This document shows, piece by piece, positions 9,025-17,045 of a DNA stretch of 64,000 nt. The position numbers were made by a program, and so were the translations under genes. Source of the stretch: Halovivax asiaticus JCM 14624 (GTDB taxonomy: Archaea; Halobacteriota; Halobacteria; Halobacteriales; Natrialbaceae); contig NZ_AOIQ01000006.1 of the NCBI RefSeq assembly GCF_000337515.1, positions 6,265 through 70,264 on the forward strand. Reading direction: 5' to 3'. Under the pieces are notes generated by a model, which did no database searches, was not told the DNA's origin, and worked only from the letters and a program-made list of their open reading frames with translations. Position 1 is the stretch's first letter, and every line of letters begins with the position of its first letter.

Positions 9025-9330
9025 ATGGGTTCTGGTACCACGCCGCTCGCAGAACAGGCCAGATCGATTTTCACCGACCTCGGCTACGTCGTCGACGGCG
9101 ACGGACCCGAGTTTCGTGCCGAACGCGCGTGGAAAGTCGTCCACGTGAGCACGACACAGACGGTCGAGGACGAGGAGATGGCGGAATACCGCTGTTTCGT
9201 CGCCGAACCAGCGGACGTCGACGCCCTCGAACGGCGCCTCGAACGGCACCAGCCAGCCTACGAGTGGGCGATCATCGTGGCCGACGGCGACGAGTACCAG
9301 GTCGAACGGGCGCCGCCCGTCCTGACCTGA
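9025..9330 (+). CDS. Conserved haloarchaeal protein of unknown function
   Basis: 101 residues from the ATG at 9025 (MGSGTTPLAEQARSIF). A TATA-like CTTATC (8992-8997) 28 nt upstream supports this start over the longer ORF beginning at 8929, which overlaps the previous gene. It is a small acidic single-domain protein with alternating strands and helices (GYVVDGDGPEFRAERAWKVVHV, CFVAEPADVDALERRL, WAIIVADGDEYQV). No transmembrane segment, cysteine cluster or catalytic motif is visible. Confidence 0.75.
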   Translation: MGSGTTPLAEQARSIFTDLGYVVDGDGPEFRAERAWKVVHVSTTQTVEDEEMAEYRCFVAEPADVDALERRLERHQPAYEWAIIVADGDEYQVERAPPVLT

Positions 9331-9530
9331 GCGTCATTCGATCGCCACCCTACCGGTTCGTCGCTCGGATCTCCGTTTTCAGATCACAACTTCCCTGTAC
9401 AGATCTGCCGCTCGTAATGAGAGACCGGTGTCCGTCTCAGTGGGACCGACGTAGGCCCGCGAATGGACCGGAAAACTGCGACCGGTCTCGTGACAGGTCC
9501 TGTCGTCGTGACGCGTCAAGAAGCGACCGC

Positions 9531-10736
9531 CTATCGCAGCGCTTCGCGGACGGCCGCGACGCCGGCGTCCGGATCGACGTCGGCACCGGCGGTGGCCAGG
9601 GCGTCGCCGAGTGCCGTGATCGTGAGGACAACGTTTGCCGGGCTCGCCGCGTGACCCATGCAGCCGATGCGGAAGATGTCGCCGGCCAGGTCACCGAGAC
9701 CGCCGGCGATCTCGAGGTCGTAATCGTCGAGAACTGTCTGGCAGATCTCCCCGTCGTCGACGCCGTCGGGGACGCGAACGGCGTTCAGGCTGGGCAGCCA
9801 GTAGGCGTCCGGGGCGTTCATCTCGAGCCCCATCCCCTCGACGCCAGCTTTTAGCGCGCTTGCGAGGCGTTCGTGTCGTCTCCAGCGAGATTCGATCCCC
9901 TCTTCGGCGACGAGTCGCAGTGCCTCACGGAGCGCGTACACGTTGGTGATCGGCGCCGTGTGGTGGTAGGCGCGTTCATCGCCCCAGTAGCCTTCGAGCA
10001 GCGACAGATCGAGATACCACGATCGCGGTGCCTCCTCACGCGAGAGGACCTTCTCCATCGCCTCGTCGGAGAGTGTCAGCGGACTCGCGCCCGGTGGACA
10101 GGACAGACACTTCTGCGGACCCGCGTACGCGACGTCGATGTCCCACTCGTCGACCCGAAGTTCGACGCCGCCGAGTGAGGTGACCGCGTCGGCGACGACG
10201 AGGGCACCGTGGTCGTGTGCGGCCTCGGTTAATGTTGGCACGTTCGGTTGTAACACGCCAGTGCTCGTCTCCGCGTGGACGAAGCCGAAGATGTCGGGGT
10301 CGTGTGTCGACAGCGCCGACTCGACATCGGCCGGATCGAGCGGTTCGCCCCACGGCGCGTCGACTTCGACGACGTCGCCGCCCGCCCGTCGTGCCATCTC
10401 GGCCATCCGACCGCCGAAGTAGCCGTTCGTGGGCACGAGCATCGTCTCACCGGGTTCCACTAGATTGCCGATGGCGGCCTCCATGGCGGCCGAGCCGGTC
10501 CCCGAGACGGGGATCGTCCACTCGTTCCCCGTGCGGAAGGTGTACCGCAGGAGTTCCTGCGCCTCGTCCATGAGATCGACGAACGACGGATCGAGGTGGC
10601 CGACGAGCGGCGTACTCATGGCCCGCCGGACGCGCGGATGCACGTCGCTCGGACCCGGGCCCATCAGCGTTCGATTCGGCGGATCGAGTTCTGAGACAGC
10701 AGGCGCAGTGGCCTCGCCAGCGGAGTGGTGATCCAT
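9531..10736 (-). CDS. Class V PLP-dependent aminotransferase (alanine-glyoxylate / serine-pyruvate type)
   Basis: 401 residues from the ATG at 10736 (MDHHSAGEATAPAVSELD). The 60 residues of upstream ORF are not coding-like. The family start NRTLMGPGPSDVHPRVRRAM is followed by SGTGSAAMEAAIGNL (PLP phosphate cradle), ADAVTSLGGVEL (Asp to the PLP nitrogen) and YAGPQKCLSCPPG, which holds the Schiff-base lysine. Members transaminate glyoxylate with alanine or serine, or ureidoglycine. No purine-degradation genes flank it, so the alanine/serine:glyoxylate role is favoured but unproven. Confidence 0.9.
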   Translation of the reverse strand: MDHHSAGEATAPAVSELDPPNRTLMGPGPSDVHPRVRRAMSTPLVGHLDPSFVDLMDEAQELLRYTFRTGNEWTIPVSGTGSAAMEAAIGNLVEPGETMLVPTNGYFGGRMAEMARRAGGDVVEVDAPWGEPLDPADVESALSTHDPDIFGFVHAETSTGVLQPNVPTLTEAAHDHGALVVADAVTSLGGVELRVDEWDIDVAYAGPQKCLSCPPGASPLTLSDEAMEKVLSREEAPRSWYLDLSLLEGYWGDERAYHHTAPITNVYALREALRLVAEEGIESRWRRHERLASALKAGVEGMGLEMNAPDAYWLPSLNAVRVPDGVDDGEICQTVLDDYDLEIAGGLGDLAGDIFRIGCMGHAASPANVVLTITALGDALATAGADVDPDAGVAAVREALR

Positions 10737-10907
10737 GCGCACATTCTCCGCGGGAACGCCCAAAGGCCTACCGACCCCGGCGAGTCGGTACCGGTACTGC
10801 CGCTGGAACAACAGCCACGAGTCCTCCAAGTGGACCACCCACCACGGGTACTCCCGATGGGTCACCGCTCGCGAGTAGTACCTGCACGCGAGAGGCGACC
10901 AGAAGGT

Positions 10908-12053
10908 ATGACACACCCTATCACCAATTCACGAATCGCTTATCTCGTTCGACTACGTACGTCCCATCCAGTGTTCGTTGGACACGCCCTCTTCGCGTTC
11001 GCCGTTGCCGCCCTGTTCGCCGACTGGCGTGGCTGGAGGGTCCGGACGGCGCTCGCGTTCGGCATCGTCGCCGGCGCGTTCGCCGCCGTTCCCGACGTCG
11101 ACGTGGCGTACGCGTTCGTCGGGCTGGCCCATTGGGTCACCGCCGACGGATCAGTTTCGGCACCGACCGCGTTCTGGGACGCCAGTCGGGCGACACATCG
11201 CTCGATTACTCACTCGCTCCTCGTCGCGACGATCGCGGCGCCAGCGTTCGGATTCCTCGCCGCCGCCATCAGCGGACCGTCCCGACGAGTCGCCCTCGGA
11301 GCGGCAGTCGTCCTCAGTGGCGGCCTCGTTGTACTCGCAGTCGCCGCAGGCCCGCTCACCGCGATGGTTCTGACAGTCTTCCTCGTCGCGGGTGGGCTCG
11401 TCACCGTCGTCGCAACGCGTGAAACGACTCTCACCCCTGCCTGGATCGGAATCGCCGCGCTCTGGGGGCTGTGGTCGCATCCGTGGGGGGACTTGTTGAC
11501 CGGTGATCCGCCCGCGTTCCTGTTCCCGCTCGATCGAACGCTCTTCGAGGCACGCGTGATCGTCTCTTCGGACCCCACGCTCCACCTCCTGTCCGCGTTC
11601 GCAGTCGAACTCGGCGCCATTGTGTTCGCCACACTCACCGTCTTTTACCTGACGGAACGGGACCCAGTAGTAGCGTTCGACGTACGAGGGAGCGTCGGCG
11701 CACTCTATGGCGTCTCGGTCCTCTTCCTCACCCCGCCCACACTCGACGTCTCCTATCACTTCGTCTTCTCCATCCTCGGCGTCGGGGTTCTCGTCGGCAC
11801 GATTCGGACGGTTCCGTTCTCCCTCGGCCTCGGTGGATCACGTTCGGGACCATTCGGGTGGTCGATGGGTGAACCGAACGGCGATGGTGGCTGGTCACGG
11901 CTCTGCTCTATCCGGCGTACTCTGCCCCCATCAGCATCGACCGAGCTCGAACCGCCGACGCTCGACGACGTCCTCGCTGGCGTCCTCACCGCAATCGGCG
12001 CGATTTCCGCCGCCCTCCTGACCTACACGATGGGATACCTGTTAGTCAGCTAA
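10908..12053 (+). CDS. Membrane-bound metal-dependent hydrolase, YdjM/LexA-binding-like family
   Basis: 381 residues from the ATG at 10908 (MTHPITNSRIAYLVRLRT). The longer ORF from 10725 runs antisense into the neighbouring aminotransferase gene. The family landmarks are FVGHALFAFAVAALF, an Asp pair in AAVPDVDVAYAF, RATHRSITHSLL (conserved His-containing loop) and SHPWGDLLTGDPPAFLFPLD (HxxxD). There are about eight hydrophobic segments. The enzymatic activity of the family is predicted only. It is the first of three adjacent same-strand membrane protein genes. Confidence 0.75.
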   Translation: MTHPITNSRIAYLVRLRTSHPVFVGHALFAFAVAALFADWRGWRVRTALAFGIVAGAFAAVPDVDVAYAFVGLAHWVTADGSVSAPTAFWDASRATHRSITHSLLVATIAAPAFGFLAAAISGPSRRVALGAAVVLSGGLVVLAVAAGPLTAMVLTVFLVAGGLVTVVATRETTLTPAWIGIAALWGLWSHPWGDLLTGDPPAFLFPLDRTLFEARVIVSSDPTLHLLSAFAVELGAIVFATLTVFYLTERDPVVAFDVRGSVGALYGVSVLFLTPPTLDVSYHFVFSILGVGVLVGTIRTVPFSLGLGGSRSGPFGWSMGEPNGDGGWSRLCSIRRTLPPSASTELEPPTLDDVLAGVLTAIGAISAALLTYTMGYLLVS

Positions 12054-12076
12054 CGGACGACTCGCCGGGGAATACG

Positions 12077-12082
12077 TTTTTA
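12077..12082 (+). promoter_or_regulatory. TATA box before the membrane-protein pair
   Basis: TTTTTA in ACGTTTTTAGG lies 25 nt upstream of the GTG at 12107. This fits a leaderless transcript and supports the GTG start. Confidence 0.45.
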
Positions 12083-12106
12083 GGCGAACGGGAGAGAGGT
12101 CAGTCC

Positions 12107-12721
12107 GTGTCTCAGATCGGTCTCGATCGATTGCTCGCCGACGGACGCGAGAACGCGATCGTCTCCTGGCTCGTCGTGGGGGCGATCGGCGTCGGCGGGG
12201 GAGGAGCCCTCGCGGCAGGTCGACCGCTCTGGATCGCGTTCGCCATCGTGTTGCTGTCACTCGCCGTTATCCCGCCCGTGAGTTTTCGCTCTTGGCGAGT
12301 GATGCTCCCCTGGGAGGTACTCTTCCTGGCTGCGTTGCCGATGTTCGGACTGGCACTGGGCGGCCCACGAACGACCGGTCACTTCACTGCGTATCTGTCG
12401 GTCGCAGCCGTCGCGCTCGTCCTGGCCGTCGAACTGCAGGCGTTCACCAGCGTCGAGATGACGGCCGGGTTCGCGATCGTCTTCGTCGCGATCACGACGA
12501 TGGCCGCCGCGGCGATCTGGGCCCTCTTTCGGTGGTGGCTCGCGAGCCTCCTCGGCGTGCCGTTTCCGACCGATCACGACGTTGTGATGTGGGAATTCGT
12601 CTACTCGACCGGTGCCGGGCTCGGTGCCGGTGCGATCTTCGAGGTGTACTTCCGCCGGCTCGCACGTATCGACGGGCGACTAGCCGAGATCGACAGCCCA
12701 CCAGGTGAGCCCCATGAGTAA
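12107..12721 (+). CDS. Haloarchaeal polytopic membrane protein of unknown function
   Basis: 204 residues, GTG start. There are about six hydrophobic segments (near residues 18-35, 40-60, 68-85, 92-110, 115-140 and 160-182) and a charged C-terminal tail. A FPTDHDVVMWEFVYSTGAG loop precedes the last membrane segment. It overlaps the following gene by 8 bp, so the two are probably co-translated. The next protein also has a W-E-F-type loop in its membrane core, so the pair may assemble together. No function is recognised. Confidence 0.7.
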   Translation: MSQIGLDRLLADGRENAIVSWLVVGAIGVGGGGALAAGRPLWIAFAIVLLSLAVIPPVSFRSWRVMLPWEVLFLAALPMFGLALGGPRTTGHFTAYLSVAAVALVLAVELQAFTSVEMTAGFAIVFVAITTMAAAAIWALFRWWLASLLGVPFPTDHDVVMWEFVYSTGAGLGAGAIFEVYFRRLARIDGRLAEIDSPPGEPHE

Positions 12722-13364
12722 GGTACGGCATGCGCTCACCTCACAGCGACGGCAGCGCCAACTCACCTACCTGATGGAGTTGAGCCTCGTTGGCATGTTC
12801 TTTATCGGGATCGACCGCGGGGACGTGGGCATCCTCATCAACACCGGCGTCGCGATCGCCGTCACCCAGTTGCCGCCGATACTCAGACGGGACTACGATA
12901 TCCCGATGGACCCTCGCCTGACGCTGTGGATCACGTCCGCCGTCTTCCTTCACGCGCTCGGAACGGTGGGCCAACCGGGCGCCTCGGCGACGTTCTACAG
13001 CCAGACCTGGTGGTGGGACCACCTCACGCACGCCCTCTCCGCGTCGGTCGTCGCCGCCGTCGGCTACGCGACGGTCCGGGCGCTCCACGAACACGCAGAG
13101 GGCATCCACTTTCCGGACAAGTTCATCTCCGTGTTCATCCTTCTGTTCGTCCTCGCGTTCGGCGTGCTCTGGGAAGTTCTCGAATTCACGATCGCCCTTG
13201 CGGCCGAGCAATTCGGCATCGAGGCCGTCCTCACGCAGTACGGACTCGAAGACACCATGCTCGATCTGGTCTTCAATTCGATCGGCGGCCTCCTCGTCGC
13301 GCTCTGGGGTGGCGTGTACCTGTCTGACGTCGTGAGTGCCCTCCGCGGACGGTTCGAGCACTAG
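12714..13364 (+). CDS. Polytopic membrane protein, YjdF/DUF2238-like
   Basis: 216 residues from the ATG at 12714, which overlaps the end of the previous gene by 8 bp. Recognisable family features are WWWDHLTHALSASVVAAVGY (conserved Trp/Asp/His stretch), FGVLWEVLEF, and a C-terminal DTMLDLVFNSIGGLLVALWG. There are about six hydrophobic segments. The family is conserved in bacteria and archaea but has no assigned biochemical role. It is likely co-expressed with the membrane protein upstream. Confidence 0.75.
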   Translation: MSKVRHALTSQRRQRQLTYLMELSLVGMFFIGIDRGDVGILINTGVAIAVTQLPPILRRDYDIPMDPRLTLWITSAVFLHALGTVGQPGASATFYSQTWWWDHLTHALSASVVAAVGYATVRALHEHAEGIHFPDKFISVFILLFVLAFGVLWEVLEFTIALAAEQFGIEAVLTQYGLEDTMLDLVFNSIGGLLVALWGGVYLSDVVSALRGRFEH

Positions 13365-13412
13365 CAACGGTCGTGTGGATTTATGTCGCTCGTGCTGGTA
13401 GTCCGAGACGCA

Positions 13413-13613
13413 ATGGTTTTCAAGAAGATTACCCTGATCGGAACGAGCGACGAGAGCTTCGAGGCGGCGACCGACGATGCCGTCGATCGCGCCGAGTCGA
13501 CCCTCCAGAACGTCCAGTGGGTCGAGGTCGACGAACTCGGCGTCGAAGTCGCGTCGGTCGACGACCGGCAGTACCAGGCCGAAGTCACCGTCGCGTTCGA
13601 ACTCGAAGGGTGA
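13413..13613 (+). CDS. Dodecin, flavin-storage protein
   Basis: 66 residues from the ATG at 13413. A TATA-like ATTTATG (13379-13385) 27 nt upstream fixes this start. The sequence has the dodecin pattern: [19 protein letters not shown], a helix, then [15 protein letters not shown], whose Trp stacks on bound flavin, and the closing strand [13 protein letters not shown]. Haloarchaeal dodecins form a hollow dodecamer that binds riboflavin and lumichrome in pairs, scavenging and storing flavins in the cytoplasm. The length is normal for the family. Confidence 0.93.
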   Translation: MVFKKITLIGTSDESFEAATDDAVDRAESTLQNVQWVEVDELGVEVASVDDRQYQAEVTVAFELEG

Positions 13614-13715
13614 GGACGCCGGCCGTACGATGGAGGATAGGACTGCCAACGATAGCGAACAGGACCGTCAGCGACGGAGAAGCGGACTGGAAACGACGAA
13701 GAATAGGATGGCCAA

Positions 13716-14084
13716 CTACGTTCGGAAGGATTCGCCGCAGCCGCACTCGCTGACCACGTTCGGGTTGTCCACGTGGAACCCTTCTGCCTGTAATCCGTCC
13801 TCGTAGTCGAGGACGGAGCCCTCGATGTACTTCATGCTCGCCGGATCGACGAACACGCGAAGGGCGTGGTGCTCGTAGACGGTGTCGTCCTCGTCCGGTT
13901 CGTCGTCGAACCGCATCCCGTAGGACAGCCCCGCACAGCCACCCTGCTGGACGAACAGTCGAAGCCCCGCGATGTCTGTATCCAGGCCCTCGTCTTCCAG
14001 CAGTGCGAGCGCCTGCGACGCCGCTTCCTCGGTGACCTCGATCCGGGCCGTGGCTTCCCCGCTCGTGGCCGGTTCGGTACTCAT
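13716..14084 (-). CDS. erpA: HesB/IscA-type iron-sulfur cluster assembly protein (ErpA-like)
   Basis: 122 residues from the ATG at 14084 (MSTEPATSGEATARIEVTEEA). The three conserved cysteines of A-type carriers are present: one in QQGGCAGLSYGM and the C-terminal pair in ECGCGESF. SVLDYEDGLQAEGFHVDNPN is typical of the ErpA/IscA fold. A-type carriers deliver Fe-S clusters to target enzymes. No other Suf or Isc gene is in the window. The alternative upstream start at 14147 gives an unlikely leader. Confidence 0.92.
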   Translation of the reverse strand: MSTEPATSGEATARIEVTEEAASQALALLEDEGLDTDIAGLRLFVQQGGCAGLSYGMRFDDEPDEDDTVYEHHALRVFVDPASMKYIEGSVLDYEDGLQAEGFHVDNPNVVSECGCGESFRT

Positions 14085-14253
14085 GGATTGGGGTACAGCG
14101 GCAACGATGTTAACAGTGACGCCTCCGGTGGTTCGCCAGCGTGTCAAATCCGTACATTCTGAGGCTGGTCGTCAAAGTGCCCCGAAAAACGGTATGCAAC
14201 GGGCTCACCGCTGTTGCGGAGCAAAATGAGTCGGTCGAGACCAGACCGGCGAC

Positions 14254-15531
14254 TCAGTCGGTTCGACGACGAACACTCTCGGCGTGCGCCTCGAGCCCCT
14301 CGGCATCAGCGAGCGTGGTGATTGTCTTCGAGAGGTCGTCCAGGCCGTCTCGAGACAGCCGCTGGACGGTGGTCGCCCTGAGAAAGGTGTCAACTGAAAG
14401 GCCTCCGGTCACCCGTGCCCCGCCGCTTGTCGGCAGAACGTGATTCGTGCCGCTGGCGTAGTCACCCGCGGCCACGGGCGTGTGCGGCCCGAGGAAGACG
14501 CTCCCGGCGCTATCGATGCGGTCGAGGATCGCCTCGTCGTCGGCCGCGAGGATGGCCAGGTGCTCGGGCGCGTAGGATTCGGCGAAGAGGATGGCCTCGC
14601 TCATCGAGCGTGCGAGCAGGACCCCGCTGGCGTCGCTGGAGAGGGCTTCCTCGATGATGTCGGACCGGCTTCGGTCGGGGAGCTGTGCGTCGATGGCATC
14701 GGTTACGGCCACAGCAGTCTCATCGTCATCTGTCACCGCGACGACTGATGCGTTCGGGTCGTGTTCGGCCTGGGCGAGTAGTTCACTCGCGACCAGTTCC
14801 GGGTCTGCGGTTTCATCGGCCAGCACCAGCACCTCGCTCGGTCCCGCCAGGAGGTCGATTTCCACGTCACCGCGCACGGCTGCTTTCGCCGCCGTCACCC
14901 AGCGATTGCCCGGCCCAACGACCTTCTGCACCCGATCGACGGACTCCGTTCCGTACGCGAGGGCGGCGATCCCCTGTGCGCCACCGACGCTGTACACCGC
15001 ATCCGCACCGGCCGCGTGTATCGCTCCGAGCGTGACGGGGTTCGGTTCGTCTGCGGGTGGCGTCGTGACGGCGATGTGATCGACGCCGGCGACGACCGCC
15101 GGAACGATGCCCATGATCGCGCTCGAGGGGTACGCGGCCGCGCCGCCGGGGACGTAGACCCCGACGCGATCGATCGGTCGAAACCGCCGGCCGAGTTCGC
15201 GCCCGTCGTCGAACTCTTCGCGCCAGTCCGCTGGCACCTGCGCGCGGTGAAACGATTCCACGTTCTCGATCGCTTCCTGGATCGCGTCAGTGACGTCGGC
15301 CGGAAGCGACTCCCAGGCTCGTTCACACTGATCGGTACACTCGATGTTCCCGACGGTGACGTCGTCGAACTCCTCGGTGAACGAGCGGACGGCGACGTCG
15401 CCTTCCTCCCGGACCCGATCGACGATCGACGCGACGTCAGCGCGGATGGCGTCGATTCCAGCGTCCCGTTCGAACAGTGCCGCCCGGTCCGTCGGCCCGA
15501 GATCGGCGAGTTCCCGCACGTCGATGGTCAT
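14254..15531 (-). CDS. hisD: Histidinol dehydrogenase
   Basis: 425 residues from the ATG at 15531 (MTIDVRELADLGPTDRAAL). It catalyses the last two steps of histidine synthesis, L-histidinol to L-histidine with two NAD. Signatures present include GVYVPGGAAAYPSS (nucleotide site), GPGNRWVTAAKAAV, DLLAGPSEVLVLAD, AEHDPNAS and the C-terminal YAPEHLAILAADDE with the catalytic Glu-His region. The length is standard. No other his genes are adjacent, in line with scattered histidine genes in haloarchaea. Confidence 0.96.
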   Translation of the reverse strand: MTIDVRELADLGPTDRAALFERDAGIDAIRADVASIVDRVREEGDVAVRSFTEEFDDVTVGNIECTDQCERAWESLPADVTDAIQEAIENVESFHRAQVPADWREEFDDGRELGRRFRPIDRVGVYVPGGAAAYPSSAIMGIVPAVVAGVDHIAVTTPPADEPNPVTLGAIHAAGADAVYSVGGAQGIAALAYGTESVDRVQKVVGPGNRWVTAAKAAVRGDVEIDLLAGPSEVLVLADETADPELVASELLAQAEHDPNASVVAVTDDDETAVAVTDAIDAQLPDRSRSDIIEEALSSDASGVLLARSMSEAILFAESYAPEHLAILAADDEAILDRIDSAGSVFLGPHTPVAAGDYASGTNHVLPTSGGARVTGGLSVDTFLRATTVQRLSRDGLDDLSKTITTLADAEGLEAHAESVRRRTD

Positions 15532-15575
15532 GGCCGTGCTTCGGCGAGGGCGGGAAAAACGGTTTCTCTCTGCGC

Positions 15576-15794
15576 TCACTGTGGGTCGTCGATCGACCAG
15601 AGGCCGATCCAGTCGAGCGTCGCACGAACGAACAGGTAGACGACGAGACAGAACCCTCCCAGTAAGAACGGTGTTCGGGCGATATCGGCCGCGTCGGGAC
15701 CGACGAGCAGTTGCCCGAATCCGCGTACGAAAAAACTAGCGATGACCAGTCCGAACGCCAGTATGGCCGTCTTGACGAACCCGTCGCGGTCCAT
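15576..15794 (-). CDS. Small two-helix membrane protein
   Basis: 72 residues: a short cytoplasmic start (MDRDGFVKTA), a hydrophobic segment at about 9-28, a loop with Pro/Asp, and a second segment at about 41-60 ending in WIGLWSIDDPQ. The composition fits a small haloarchaeal integral membrane protein. It lies 45 nt upstream of hisD on the same strand and could share its transcript. Function unknown. Confidence 0.65.
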   Translation of the reverse strand: MDRDGFVKTAILAFGLVIASFFVRGFGQLLVGPDAADIARTPFLLGGFCLVVYLFVRATLDWIGLWSIDDPQ

Positions 15795-15980
15795 ACCTGT
15801 ATCGATGGCCCCTCCCAGTATGAAACTGCGGATCTGGCCATCGGTTCGATCTGAGCGATCGGAAACGGCCTCGAAACCGGCGATTGCTCGGCGTAACAGT
15901 CCCGGTCGAAGACAGTCCGCCAGAAACTGGTATCGTGGCCTGAGTAGGGCATTATCTGGGCCGATGAAATAGAACGGGGC

Positions 15981-16601
15981 ATGGTTTCACGAACACCGTC
16001 GTCACGACGAAAAACACTCAAACGAATCGGTGCGGCGATGGGGATCGCCTGGTTGGCCGGTTGTTCGGACGGCGGCGGGCCCGAAGACGACGAAAACGGC
16101 GATGGCACGAACGGAGGTACCGGCAACGATACCGGCACAGACGAGAACGAAACGGTCGGCGGCGGAGACAACGAATCTGATGTCGGTGGAAACGAAACGG
16201 ACGGTAACGAAACAGCCGGTAACGAATCCGAGGGGAACGAGAGCGACACTGGCGGCGGTGGTGCAAGTGGCGCCATCGAACCGGGTACGACGATCGATTT
16301 CAGCGCCGAGACGACAGCCTGGGTCGGCATCGCTCCGGACTCGATAGCAGACGAGGAGAATCCACCACTGACTCTCCAGAGCGGCGAAACCTACGAGATT
16401 GGCTGGTCCGAAGGCGACGGCGCCGGCCACAACATCGAAATCCGCGACTCGAACGACGAAGTCGTCGACGACCTCTCGACCGAGGTCGTCACGGAACCCG
16501 GCGACGATCAGTGGCTGGAGTTCGAGGCGAGCGACGAGATGGCACAGTACGTCTGTCAACCCCATCAGACGACGATGGTCGGCGAGATTTCGGTCGAGTA
16601 A
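15981..16601 (+). CDS. Halocyanin-like blue copper lipoprotein, Tat-exported
   Basis: 206 residues. The N-terminus carries a twin-Arg region (SSRRKTLKRIG), a hydrophobic stretch and the lipobox WLAGC, so it should be exported folded and lipid-anchored. A Gly/Asn/Glu/Asp-rich linker (about residues 30-95) follows, then a plastocyanin-type domain. The copper ligands are visible: His in GAGHNIEI, then Cys, His and Met in QYVCQPHQTTMVGEI. Halocyanins are peripheral one-electron carriers of haloarchaeal respiratory chains. The linker is a low-complexity spacer typical of surface proteins. Confidence 0.92.
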   Translation: MVSRTPSSRRKTLKRIGAAMGIAWLAGCSDGGGPEDDENGDGTNGGTGNDTGTDENETVGGGDNESDVGGNETDGNETAGNESEGNESDTGGGGASGAIEPGTTIDFSAETTAWVGIAPDSIADEENPPLTLQSGETYEIGWSEGDGAGHNIEIRDSNDEVVDDLSTEVVTEPGDDQWLEFEASDEMAQYVCQPHQTTMVGEISVE

Positions 16602-17045
16602 GTCATCTTGGGTCCGTCCGGTATCGCATCGTGAACCCGCCCACCGGTCGCTGTCGTGAGAACCGACCAGTGCACTCCCGCGGCACCACTCTCTACGTGT
16701 AGAAGATGTCGCCCGGAACACTAACGTCCAGCCTCATCCCAGGCGGCGTGCCGTGTTAGCTGGCTAACCCTCGTGCCGGGCGGGCGGTTCGAAAGAACCG
16801 CCGGATGCCACGGCGGCGATAGCCGCCGGGCGTGCGCGATTCCGTCAGGAATCACGCTGGGTTGGCGGCGGAAGCCGCCAGCAGTGTGTCGCGTACCCGG
16901 GTTCTCCAATACCGTCATCGCTGCCGTGTGGATACGCTCTGTTGGGGACTAAGGTACGCAGTCGTGCTACGAAGTACGTGCTGAAAACGTTTCTCGTTGG
17001 TCGATTGCAGGCTCGACGAAGATGGTATGGCCGCTCGGGGATATG
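16602..17045. other. 444-bp convergent intergenic region containing a hairpin cluster
   Basis: Lies between the 3' ends of the halocyanin gene and the minus-strand reductase gene. No ORF is supported. The central part (16755-16880) holds five consecutive perfect stem-loops; the rest shows nothing recognisable. Confidence 0.6.
16755..16880 (+). ncRNA. Candidate structured RNA: five tandem stem-loops with four-base loops
   Basis: Five perfect inverted repeats follow one another: 16755-16768 (GTTAG, loop CTGG), 16783-16802 (GGCGGTTC, loop GAAA), 16811-16828 (CGGCGGC, loop GATA), 16838-16853 (GATTCC, loop GTCA, with an outer GCGT/ACGC extension) and 16863-16880 (TGGCGGC, loop GGAA). Two loops are GNRA type when read on the plus strand, which favours a plus-strand RNA. 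It could instead be a bidirectional terminator region or a DNA-level repeat. No promoter is clear and no known RNA family is recognised. Confidence 0.35.

Noticed and set aside
16755..16880. SRP RNA, RNase P RNA or H/ACA guide
   Set aside because: The conserved cores I know for SRP and RNase P RNA were not found, and no ACA-type end with a guide pocket could be placed; left as an unnamed candidate.
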